This document shows positions 1-10,600 of a DNA stretch of 64,000 nt, one piece after another (position 1 is the first letter of the stretch; every line of letters starts with the position of its first letter). The stretch is from Dendrobium chrysotoxum (taxonomy: Eukaryota > Streptophyta > Magnoliopsida > Asparagales > Orchidaceae): assembly GCA_019925795.1 (NCBI GenBank), contig CM034312.1, positions 87,485,528-87,549,527 on the forward strand. Direction: 5' to 3'. Below the pieces are notes generated by a model, which was not told where the DNA came from, searched no databases, and worked only from the letters and a program-made list of their open reading frames with translations. A program made the translations under genes and the position numbers.

Positions 1-825
1 TCACTTCGGGGTCAATTCCATGCATATCTGCTGGACTCCATGCAAAAATATCCTGATTTTCTCGTAGAAAATCTGTAAAGTTTTTCTTCTCATCATCTGA
101 GAGAAGCGATCCAATTCGCACTATCTTTGAAGGATGCTCTTCAGATATAGATACAGTAGTAAGGTCTTCCATAGGGGAAGCTCTCTGAGGAATATCTTCG
201 CTCCGTAGATCAAAGTCCTCGATGCTCGGGGTAACCGTTGGATGAGGCTTAATCTGCCTAAGATAGCAGGTTTGCGCTATTTGCTGATCTCCGCATACTA
301 CACCGACTCCTGATGGGGTATGGAACTTCAGCTTGAGGTGAGGGATGAAGGCGATGATCCCAAAAATTGACTGGAGCGGCCTCCTGAAGATAGCGTTATA
401 AGCCGATTCTGACTTCACCACGATGAATTGAATGGAGTGCGTAGTCTGTCGAGAAAATTCTCCAAGTACTACCGGGAGATTGATTATACCTTTTGCTCGT
501 ACAGGTCGATTATCAAATCCATATAAAAGACCTGCAGCAGGTTGAAGTTTTTCTCTTGAGAGACCCATGTTGAGAAAAGTAGAGTAGAACAGGACATCTA
601 CAGAGCTTCCGTTATCTATAAGAATTCTTTTGACATTGTAACACGGGTCACCTATGCCTGCGTTAATGACAAGCGGATCTTGATGGGGAATTTTTACTCC
701 TTCCAGGTCGGAATAATCAAATGTGATGGAATGATCGATACGAGCCTTTTTTGGAGTTGGGTTTTCTTCCACAGTTAGAAAGACTTGGTCGGATAGTAAG
801 GGGCCTCCTGGATTGTTTTAATTTT
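1..825 (-). pseudogene. gypsy pol: aspartic protease and start of reverse transcriptase, partial
   Basis: One frame is open from about 780 to the left edge. It contains the retropepsin motif DNGSSVDVLFYSTF near 640-590 and a conserved protease tail (AYNAIFRRPLQSIFGIIAF). It ends at the lead-in to RT, FAWSPADMHGIDPE, which in complete elements comes just before the polymerase fingers. The rest of pol is outside the window. The family cleaves Gag-Pol and copies element RNA in cytoplasmic particles; this copy is presumed inactive because its gag is broken. Confidence 0.8.
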
Positions 826-1109
826 GCCAACCGTTATCCGGTTATTCACTGGCTGCCTTTATGGTTAATTCTGCCCCCCCAGTGGGACAAGCTTCTTCTC
901 GGGTAGGTGGATTCCCAATAAACTGTCAAAGATAGCCCTGACGGATGAGTCTTTCAATCTCTTCCCTAAGTTGCCTACAGGATTCAGTAGTGTGGCCACG
1001 ACTATAATGAAAGTGGCAGTACTGATCTTGGTTTCCTGTATTCAGCTTCAAAGGATGCGGCCACTTCACTTTGTCCTGATCTTGAATCGCCATTAACATA
1101 TTTGCTCGA

Positions 1110-2382
1110 GATGTGTTGAGCGGAGTGTACTCCTTCTCCTGTCGAGGTTCTCATCATGTCAATGGGGGTCTAGGAGGTAGATTTCTCTTCCCTTGCTTTT
1201 TTCATTGTGATGATGGATTATCTATCTCAGGTGCTCCCTTGCGCTTCCCAGTGGGTTGCTCGACCTGTTTTCTATGAGCGTTTATTACCTCATTTGCTGA
1301 TATCTACGCTTTCACACGATGGATCAGATCGGCATATGAATGAACAGTATCGCACATGAGTGCTGAATAGAAGGGGCCAGGACGAAGACCTCCAAGAAAG
1401 ACTCCTCTGAGCAATTCTGGGTCTACTCCTGGGATTTATCGAGCCTCGATAGAAAACTGTTGAAAGTACTCTTTCAACGATTCTCCCTCGTTTTGACGGA
1501 TCCCAGAAAGGTGAGAAGAATCATTAGTAATTCTTCGGTTGGCTACGAATTGTTCGACAAATACTTTGGCCAATTTGACAAATGTGGGGATCATTCTGGC
1601 TGGAAGTGAATAGAACCATGTTCGAGCTTGTCCTTTAAGAGTGGCAGGGAAAACCTGACAAAGGAGTGCGTCTGAGGCTCGTTGAATATGAATGATGGTC
1701 CTGTAATGGTTGATGTGCTCGTACGGGTCGGATGTCCCATCGTAGGATTTGATGCTTGGCAGCTTAAAGCCAGCCAGAATAGGGTGTTGAAGAATGGCTT
1801 CCGTCAGGGGTAACGACTCCTGGAAGTCCCACTGACGAAGATGTTACCTTACGCCTCCTGTAGGGAACTCCTCCTGGACCAATCGTCGCAGTTCGTGGCG
1901 TAGGGCATTGCGAGGGAGCTCAGCAATGTGAGGTTGGGCTAGCTCCTCAGGGAGGTCTTGAGGAAGGAGAGATTGCCGACCTGTGTGCGGAGGATGGGTA
2001 GAACTTGCTGTATAAGCCAGTTCGTTATCTTGATGTGACTGCGAACGCCTCCTGGGTGGAGGAAGAGGAATCTCAGCTTGAAGATGTTCGATTTGAACAG
2101 CTTCAACACGTGGTGGATCTCGAGGGAGAAGAACCTCCTCCTGAGGTGCTGGGTTGGTTGTCGAGTCTCTCGCAGGAGTTGTAGGATCTCGTTTTGAGAT
2201 TCTTCCATTCTTCGAATTCTCTTTTCTAGGGAGGGTCCCGAGGTCCCTTCTCCGGCAGGGTTTCGACCGCAGGGATGAAAAGAGGCAGATGCCTGGCGTC
2301 CTTGATTCAGGGACATATTCCGAGATTGATGTGAATTGGAGTGGGAGGCTCCCAGGATACGATTACTGCGCCTGTTGGCCAT
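1110..2382 (-). pseudogene. gypsy gag, disrupted
   Basis: The open frame begins with an ATG at 2382, about 40 bases inside the PBS, and stops at 1939. Gag similarity continues in another frame with at least three stops. Recognisable stretches are YDGTSDPYEHINHY, then QARTWFYSLPARMI and GESLKEYFQQFSIEA, and then a VNPELLRG-like part (here VDPELLRGVFLGGLRPG). These are typical of the plant retrotransposon gag domain (nucleocapsid precursor). The mix of frames shows decay after insertion. No intact zinc knuckle was found in the part read. Confidence 0.8.
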
Positions 2383-2413
2383 TGCAGCAATACGTGAAGT
2401 TGTGGGATAGAGT

Positions 2414-2430
2414 TCTCATAGACGGCGCCA
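2414..2430 (-). other. primer binding site of the gypsy element
   Basis: On the minus strand the sequence TTGGCGCCGTC follows the LTR end (CGCAACA) after a 3-base gap. A PBS starting TGGCGCC is shared by many plant gypsy elements and is usually assigned to a tRNA-Asp 3' end (family knowledge). Confidence 0.65.
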
Positions 2431-2433
2431 AAC

Positions 2434-3431
2434 TGTTGCGGACTCAAATATACGCGGCGATAGAGTTTAATTTTCCATCTCAGCGTTATACGTATATTCA
2501 GCACACAAACAGAATTGAAATAGTAACACCAGGATTTTTACGTGGAAAACCCTGGAAAGGGAAAAAACCACGGGGCCACGCCCAGTTGAATGAGTTCCAA
2601 TAGTGTTGTTTGAAATACAGGAGATTGATTCGTCCTTGAAATTCAGGAAGATTAGATTACAATGAGTATTGAAAGTTGATTACAAGGCCCAGCAGAGTTC
2701 TGACGTCACTCGGGTGTCCAGCAGAATTCCGGCGTTACTTGGAAGTTGAGCAGAATTACGACGTTATTCTGGCGTCGGGCCGAGCTCCGACGTGCTTCGG
2801 GAGCCCAGCGGTGTTCCGGCGATGTTCCGACGATGTTCCGGCAGTGTTCCGGCGATGTTCCGGCGGTGGTCGAGGAGGAGCTATTTCCTCCTAGACTTAT
2901 CTTCTCTTCTTCTTCCCTTCTTCTCTTCTTGGCTTAGGTCCCTCCTTAAGAGAAATGAGGGGCTATTTATAGTTTTTCTGGAGTGACATAGCCCGTAAAT
3001 AGATGAGGGATCAGGGGCAAATAAGGAGTGATCCGGATGAACGGCTGATATTGAATCCCTTGATCGTGAACTGTTTATTGAGTATTTTAAGGTCTTAATG
3101 GTATCAGAATTCTGCGATCTTGGGCTCGTTGGATTCATCTCGTCGAGCCGCTCGATTCGACTATAAGCTCGTCAAAATCGGAGACCGTTTGGTAACTCAA
3201 ATTGCTATTTGGGGCTTCCAACAGCGCTTCAGGTACTTGGTTTGGACTCATTTGGGCTCGGATTGAGTCGAATTTTGTGTCGGTGGGTTCGTATTCTCGA
3301 TACGCTCAGTTTGACTATAAGCTTGCTGAAATCGGAGTTTAAATTGTCTCCGAATTATTTTTTGAAGTTTTCAACTTAAGTTTTTCCTCGAGATTCGTGC
3401 CCGATCAAGATAATTTTTTGGTGATATATCA
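2434..3431 (-). repeat. 5' LTR of the minus-strand gypsy element (998 bp)
   Basis: The LTR runs from TGTTGCGG on the plus strand (the element-sense LTR end, CGCAACA, beside the PBS) to the self-complementary decamer TGATATATCA. The same two ends bound a related LTR at 33017-34326 in the opposite orientation, and the two align through most of their length, which fixes both borders. It contains an 11-bp minisatellite and the LTR-typical ACGTGGAAAACCC segment near 2540. Confidence 0.85.
2812..2866. repeat. 11-bp minisatellite, five units, inside the LTR
   Basis: Five head-to-tail variants of TGTTCCGGCGA follow each other without gaps. Looser relatives (TTCTGACG, TTCCGGCG, TTACGACG) occur just upstream from 2698. 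The matching part of the related LTR at 33.0-34.3 kb carries a different, longer unit. Confidence 0.85.
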
Positions 3432-3468
3432 GTAGGCTAATAGTCTTACTTTCAATATACAATTATTA

Positions 3469-3517
<49 letters not shown>

Positions 3518-4010
3518 GAGATCTTGTTTAATATTCATAATGGATTTATCATGTGGTTGAAATAATCTTATCTTGAATTTTTGATGCATAAACTTCTATA
3601 CACTGAATTGATATATGTAGTAAATTATTCATTTTCATGCATGCTAATTCTATTAAATGCAATAAATATTATTCTTGCAAATTATATTCTATTATAAAAT
3701 AGCAATGGCCATATTAAAATATCAATTAAAAATTGCTCGTAAAATACATAAAAATTTTATGCTTGTGTGTATTGTTATGTAGGTCAATATAATCCTTTTG
3801 AATATTGACTGATCGGATTGATGGACTCATAGAGTTATGATTCTATCAAAAATTATTGTAATTCTTTGGGTTGATATTTACTTATATGATTTTAGGGCGT
3901 CTTGATAAACCAACTATAGATACATAAATATATATAAATTGTAAATAATGAATGACTAATAGCCCTATTGATGATAATTCTTCTTTGCTTCTGTTGTTCA
4001 AAATCTAAGT
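3432..4010 (+). repeat. Unclassified repeat R, copy R3 (fragment)
   Basis: After a CT/TA microsatellite this AT-rich stretch resembles 7620-8130 in the same orientation. Shared landmarks are a GATGCATRA segment (3580 versus 7720), the stretch ending GGTTGGTGTT/GGTTGATATT, and AAACTGACTATAG versus AAACCAACTATAG. Its left side is cut by the gypsy LTR. It has no coding capacity. Confidence 0.6.
3470..3514. repeat. (CT)n(TA)n microsatellite
   Basis: A short run of CT dinucleotides changes into about sixteen TA dinucleotides immediately beside the gypsy LTR. Confidence 0.95.
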
Positions 4011-4617
4011 CTCAATGAAAAAAACAGAGTAAAATAGAATGAACAAATATTTTAGAATGAAGATATAATATTATGACTCACTCAATCTTTCATTGTAATA
4101 ATTTCAAATGATAAAAATTTATTACAACTAAAACTAAAATCAATTAAAATCATTTCATGTATATATATCATTACTTCTAATAGTAATATTATGATATGAA
4201 CTAAAACTCCCAGATCAAATTAGATGCTAAGTCACAATTTACAATAAATATACAAATGACAAACAACTTTATGTAGAGCATTGTCGATAGATACAATAGC
4301 AAACTACTTTATACTAAAAAGAAAATACACGTAGTAGTAGTACACTGTTCGTCCCCACTTCGAGCTACCGTGATAATTTTTCCGGGAGTTTCGCTTGTCA
4401 GCCCTCCTCTCCCGCCGATGATGAGCCGATTATCTCTACGTCTCCTACTTCTACTTTCTCTCCTCACTTTCAACACCGAACTCGAGTCATAGAGAATGGG
4501 AATGGGAATGGGAATGGGAATGGGAATGGAAGCAAATTCCTAACTTTTGCGCTGGAATTTCTTGATCGGTTTCTGCCCGCATGAAAATGGCGTAGATGCT
4601 TCGCGGGAGATCTGGAG
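4011..4617 (+). promoter_or_regulatory. Upstream region and probable 5' UTR of the five-span membrane protein gene
   Basis: AT-rich up to about 4330, then clearly richer in GC and pyrimidines (4340-4480), as expected near a plant transcription start. No convincing TATA box could be placed. A hexamer microsatellite and two upstream ATGs lie between this boundary and the main start codon. Confidence 0.4.
4495..4530. repeat. (AATGGG)n microsatellite, about six units
   Basis: Five perfect AATGGG units and one AATGGA, ending 87 bp before the start codon at 4618, so probably within the 5' UTR or core promoter. Confidence 0.95.
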
Positions 4618-4694
4618 ATGGCGATCGCTGCCATTTTCACATCGATGGTGCTTTTCTCCCTCATACTGTCCGTCATTTTTCCGGCGGTGACTGA
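4581..4694 (+). other. Two upstream ORFs, the second overlapping the main start codon
   Basis: The first is a four-codon ORF at 4581-4595 (ATG AAA ATG GCG TAG). The second starts with the very next base (4596), is in a different frame from the main ORF, and ends with TGA at 4692-4694, beyond the main ATG at 4618. If the transcript starts upstream of 4581, scanning ribosomes meet both before the main start, and the overlapping one would lower main-ORF initiation. The transcription start has not been placed, so this remains a possibility. Confidence 0.45.
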
Positions 4695-7600
4695 TGGCTC
4701 GCCGGCCCGCGTCGGTGCACTGAGTGCTTCTAGTAGTTTCCTAATAGGTAGGCGACATCGAAAATCGTTAAATGGTGGCCGGATATTTTGAAACATTGTT
4801 GTTTGGGAGTTGGCTGGTAGTAGAATGGGGTTTTATTTTGGAGGGCTGCAAGTCGGATGATGCTGGGAACTCACATTGGTTCTTTGATCTCTTCAGGGAT
4901 TGGAAACTCTTGATTTCTACTTGTCTCTGTTTGCTAGTTTTGTTGTCGTTTCTTCGATTTCAGTTTAATGAGTTCTATTGTTTGATTTTTGTTTTCCTTC
5001 TTTGTTGCTGGATGAAGGCGGTCGAAATTTCGCGCCTATTTCCGACGGGCTTCTTAAGTTCACGCCATTGGCATCTGGACCTGTGGCAATGGCTCCAGAT
5101 GCCGGGTTTCTGCTTGTATTGGCGGCGAAGAGAACTAGGAGGCCAGATGTGCTGAACAAGTTGAGGCCTTACAGAGGAGGCTGGGACATTACCAATAAGC
5201 ATTACTGGGCGGTGAGCGATTTCGGTCTTCTCATTTTTATTTTTCTCAGATGCATACAACAAGGAAGATAAAATTTATATATATTGGGTAATATATGCAG
5301 GAAGTCTTCATTTGGTTTGAATGTTCTTTATTCAGGAGTTTGGTATTTAATTTATGCTAGATCTTGTTTGGCTGTTTTTTATCTGTTAGGATTTTATGTT
5401 GCCAAGAATGATCAAACTCGGTCACTGGTTGTGTAGGTTCCAGTCTTTGTTTGCTAATTGCTAGCCAGCATTATCCTTATTCCACATATGTTTAGGCTGA
5501 ATTGAGGCATCAACAACACTCAATGCCTTCAAATTTTTTGCCTTAGTGATTTGGGCAAATGCTAAGCCAACATAAACAGAAGCTTAGTTTGAGGGAAAAT
5601 CATCAAGGGCACCAAGCTCGTTGTTAATTAATTTGGCAGAATGTACAAAAACTGAATTAGAAACATAAAAATCGATTGCCATAGCTTAATCCAACTTCAA
5701 ACTTATAGAAAATGGTAAATCCTGTTCATTCTTTGTTTTATGTTTTCTTCATATCTTGTTTTATATTTAGTAGTAGTTCTTTCCGTCTATGCCACTATAT
5801 GCAAATTTTGTACTTTAAAAACAATAATTCTATATGAAAGATTTTAATATAAATTTCATGTTTCTTGGCTGCAGTCTGTTGGGTTTACAGGTGCTGCTGG
5901 ATTTGTTCTTGCATTAATATGGTTTCTATCATTTGCATTCACATTAGCTGTATTTCATTTTTGTGATTGGAGGACGACTATCAAGGAGAAAGCATCAGAA
6001 CGGTCAAAACAATGCATCTATCTTCTATTATTGCTGCTGTTCACTTGCGCTGCATCGTAATTCTCTTTATACTTTACAACTCCGATTTGATTTGTTTATG
6101 TTGAATTCTTTACTATCATGACTTATTAGAAAACATCATCTTTTCATTTTTCTTGAATTACCTGCAATAAATGTAGCATATAATGTTGCAAAGCATTTAA
6201 AGCCTTACTCTTGAATAGTGTCTTGGTGACAGCATGTTCTTCAAATTAGTAATCCTCCAAATTTTGTCTCTTTTACATTCTTATGTACAATATTTATGCA
6301 ACGTTAAAATTTCTGTCCCATTAAGCATTTGGTAAGACTTTGTTCATGGTTTGTATTCAAGATTTCGTTTGTGTATGATTGAAAAGTTTTGGAGTCAATT
6401 AAGTGAAGTCAATGGACACCATTTAAGACTGGAGTACTCAAAGTCTTTAAATTTTTTGTGATCGTTATAACTTTTTAGATTTCTTGTTATTTTGATGCAA
6501 AACGAAAGCATACTCTGAGAGTAGTATTGGGTGCTGCAATTTGCCATCTTTCTTTTACAACTTTTAAAGCTTGGCTCCATAACTTTTTTATTGTTATAAT
6601 TAGACCGAAATCGATCCGGGTTCTTCACACTCACGAACCAGCTGCAACGAACAGGCTGTTTGACCCCCTCTCTCCCTTTTGTGAGAACCGAAGCCACTCG
6701 CGCGAGTCGAATGCCCCTCATTTGCCTGCGTGCGAACTGAACGATGCCTCCCCAGTCGCGCCCTCTCTCTCTCTCTCTCTAATTGCGTTAATTGGGCGAT
6801 TTCGCCGCCTTACGGAATCCTCTCGCCTCGCAGACCTTCCTCTCGCTATTTAAAGCAAATAGGAGACTTAGGGCATCAAATTTCCCTTGTCCTTCTTACA
6901 GCAACCATCATACCTGTCCCCTATTTTTCCTCTTCATTTCTCTCTCTCAAATAGCAGCCGGCGAGCACCCTCTCCTACTTCCTCGACAACAACCTTCTCT
7001 TCCCAACATCAGCCTTTGGCGAACGTGTCTCAATCTCCCCTCATTCTATAGTAAGTTCTTTTTCCTGTCTTTCTCTCTTTCTTCTTCTTATAGTTCTAGT
7101 CACCAAATTAATAGTTCTTTTGTTTATAGTAAGAAACAAGATTCGATTTGTATTGATATTGTATAGCCTCAAATTTTTAGTATTTGTGTTTTAACTTGTA
7201 TGAGAGAAATCCTTATTTATTATTAATGATTCAAGTAGATATAATTATATAGTCTTATCTTTTCATTGCATTATAAATATTGCTTTATTAGTTCATTTAT
7301 TGAGAGGAATCTCCTAACTTATTGTTGGCTTGATCTGATTAGAATGATAACATCTTTGCAATAGTTACTATTAACTAAAGTCAATTAGCTTAGATGCTTC
7401 GAAGTGTGTGCTTATAACTATTTGGTTCCACTTCCTATAGGACTTTCGAGTTGTTGCCCTCATAGCTCTATCGGTTGAATATCTTATAGGCTTAGAGTGT
7501 CGCGTCGCTCGCCTAAAAGTAAGTAATTGTTATTTATTTTGGTATAAAAGTGCCATTCTTTGTTAGGGGCACTATCCTCATTTCTTGTGATAGGTTTCTG

Positions 7601-10600
7601 GATACTAGGTTTCCAGTTCTATTTTTAATGTTTAATTATTAGTATTGTGTATGTCAGGAATCTTCTTTATGGCTCATATTGAAATCATCATATAGTAGAA
7701 ATAATATTACTTTGATTTGTTGATGCATGAGCTTTTATCACTTAAAAATGGTTCATGTTGTGGAAAATTAATTCATACATATCAGTTATATTTAAATGCA
7801 GTACATGATACTCCTACTTTAAATCATGTTGGTTATATAAATTGTAATTTTCATATTGATTTATATAATGTCTGTTGGTTTTTTGTAGCAACACTTGCAC
7901 TATTTGATTATGTGTATGTCAGTAGATTCCTGTTGGATTTTGGCTAGCCGGGCCGACTGGTCCCCAAAGTGACGACTCCATAAGAAATCGTTGGATTCCT
8001 TTGGTTGGTGTTTTTTCTTTCCGTTGATGGGTATTTGATAAACTGACTATAGTTATACACATGTAAATGTATAAATACATAATTGGACATGAATTGAAAA
8101 TATTAAATGACTGATAAGTCATTTTGGGGTCATTTTGATACCTAATGTGGTGCATTTGTAAGCGTTAAAATGATTTGACATTAGTAGTTATTTGACATAT
8201 ACACAATCATACTAAAATCTGTCATAGGGGCATGACATGTGCTTTTATTATTTTAATATAGTGACTATATTAAAATAACCATGACATGAATCCTTTAATA
8301 AATTGTGTTAATGCTAGGGCGTTCCCTGGAAGCGACACACTGTATGGCCTGAATACAGTGAAAAGTGTGCAAGGGCCGCTGCATCGGCGCCCGGGTGCAG
8401 TGTTAAATAGGCAAGGGTTCCCACATCAAGGACGGATGTGGGCAAAGAAGCTAGTCCATGATACTAATATTAGGATAGGAACTTGGAATATAGGTTCCCT
8501 TACAGGAAGATTAATGGAATTAATAGATATTATGGTTCATAGGAAGATAAATATTTTGTGCATTCAGGAAACTAAATGGGTTGGAGAGAAGGCTAAGGAG
8601 ATTGATAGTTTAGGATTTAAAGTTTGGTATTCAGGTAAGAGTCGTATTAGAAATGGTGTAGGCGTGATTATAGATAAGAGTTTGAAGGATAATGTTATAA
8701 ATATTAATAGAATTGGAGATAGGATTATGGCTTTAAAGATTGTTGTTGATGCTAAGATTATTAATATTATAAGTGCTTATGCTCCTCAAGTAGGTTTGGA
8801 TATGTGTTCAAAATTAAAATTTTGGGATGATTTAGAAGAATTAATTCAAAAGATACCTCTCGAAGAAAAAAATTTTATTGGAGGAGATTTAAATGGACAT
8901 GTTGGTAGAAAGGTAAATGATTTTAAAAGCATTCATGGTGGATATGGGTTTGGAATGACTAATGAAGGTGGTAAGACCATATTAGATTTTTCTTTAGCTT
9001 ATGATTTTTTAATTGCTAATACCTTATTTAAGAAAAGAGATGAGCATCTCATCACTTATAAGAATGGTTATAGTAAAACTCAGATTGATTATTTTCTTAT
9101 AAGAAAAGTAGATCGTTTAGATTGCAAAGATTGCAAAGTTATTCCGAGTGAAAGTTTATGTACCCAACATCGCTTATTAGTTTTAGACTTTAAGATGAAA
9201 GGACAGAAAATTAAAAATAAAGTAAAACGATTTTCTAGGATTAGATGGGGGCATTTAAAGAATAGTAATAAAAATATTTTTGAGAGTAAGATTTTAGATT
9301 CTAAGATTTTATTTGTGCATGAGGATGCTAATGTTATGTGGGAAAAAATGGCTAGTGATATTAAAAATATTGCAAAAGATGTGTTTGGAGTATCAAAGGG
9401 AAAAGCCCCTAATAGTAAAAATAGCTGGTGGTGGAATCCAATTGTGCAAGAAAAGATAAAAAATAAGAAGATTTGTTATAAAAATTGGTTTAGATGTAAA
9501 AATTCTGATAATTGGGAAAGATATAAAGAGGCATGTAAGGATTCTAAGAAAACAATATGTGATGCAAAGATCTTAGCTTTTAATGATTTATATAATAGAT
9601 TAGATACTAAGGAGGGAGAAAGATATATGTATAAGCTAGCCAAACAAAGAGATAGGAGTAGTAAGGATTTAATTCAAGTGAAGTGTATTAAGGATGAAGA
9701 TCAAAAAGTACTTTTCTTAGAAGATGATATTCAACAAAGGTGGATGAGATATTTTGATAAACTTTTTAATGAAGATTGTAGGAATACAATTGACTTTAGT
9801 GACCTTAGCATCCTAAATGATAATAAAGATTTCTGTTTTTATCGGCGTATTAGTAAAACCGAAGTTAGAGAGGCTTTAAAGAAAATGAAGTGTGGAAAAG
9901 CTGTTGGACCTGATGATATCCCAATAGAGATGTGGAAATGCTTAGGAGATGAAGGAATTTCTTGGCTAACTAAACTTTTTAATAATATTTTGAAGACTAA
10001 AAAGATGCCAGATGCGTGGAGAATGAGTGTATTGATTCCTATTTATAAGAATAAAGGTGATGCACAAGATTGTGCGAATTATAGAGGAATTAAGTTAATG
10101 TGTCACACTTTAAAACTATGGGAACGAGTTATGGAGCGTAGGCTGCGGCGTGATACTAATGTTTCTCAAAATCAATTTGGATTCATGCCTGGTAGGTCTA
10201 CTATGGAAGCCATACATTTATTGAGAGGTTTGATGGAGAAATATAGGGAGAATAAGGAGGATCTACATATGATATTTATTGATTTAGAGAAAGCATATGA
10301 TAAAGTTCCAAGAGAAGTGCTATGGAGAGTTCTTGAAAAGAAAGGAGTTAATAATGCTTATATTCAAATCATTAAAGATATGTATGAAGGAGCTACTACT
10401 TGTGTTCAAACACAAGGTGGTTTGACCAAGTATTTCCCTATTTCGGTTGGATTACATCAAGGATCAGCTTTAAGCCCATATCTTTTCGCGTTAGTCATGG
10501 ATGTTCTCACTAGACATTTACAAGAGGATGTACCCTGGTGTATGCTTTTTGCTGATGATATTCTTCTTGTTGACAAGACTAAAGAGGGAGTTGAAGGTAA

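Larger units (their letters stand above)
1..2433 (-). mobile_element. Ty3/gypsy retrotransposon, internal region, partial and decayed
   Basis: Read on the minus strand, a primer binding site is followed by gag, an aspartic protease and the start of reverse transcriptase, which runs off the left window edge. The protease motif IDNGSSVDVLF, together with a PBS starting TGGCGCCGTC, fits the non-chromoviral Tat-like branch of plant Ty3/gypsy (inference from motif style). The gag part contains frameshifts and stops, so the element cannot make its proteins. Its 5' LTR is the neighbouring segment on the right; its 3' LTR lies outside the window. Confidence 0.85.

Noticed and set aside
2154..2603. 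149-codon plus-strand open frame
   Set aside because: Lies opposite the minus-strand gypsy gag start, the PBS and the LTR edge; a shadow frame.
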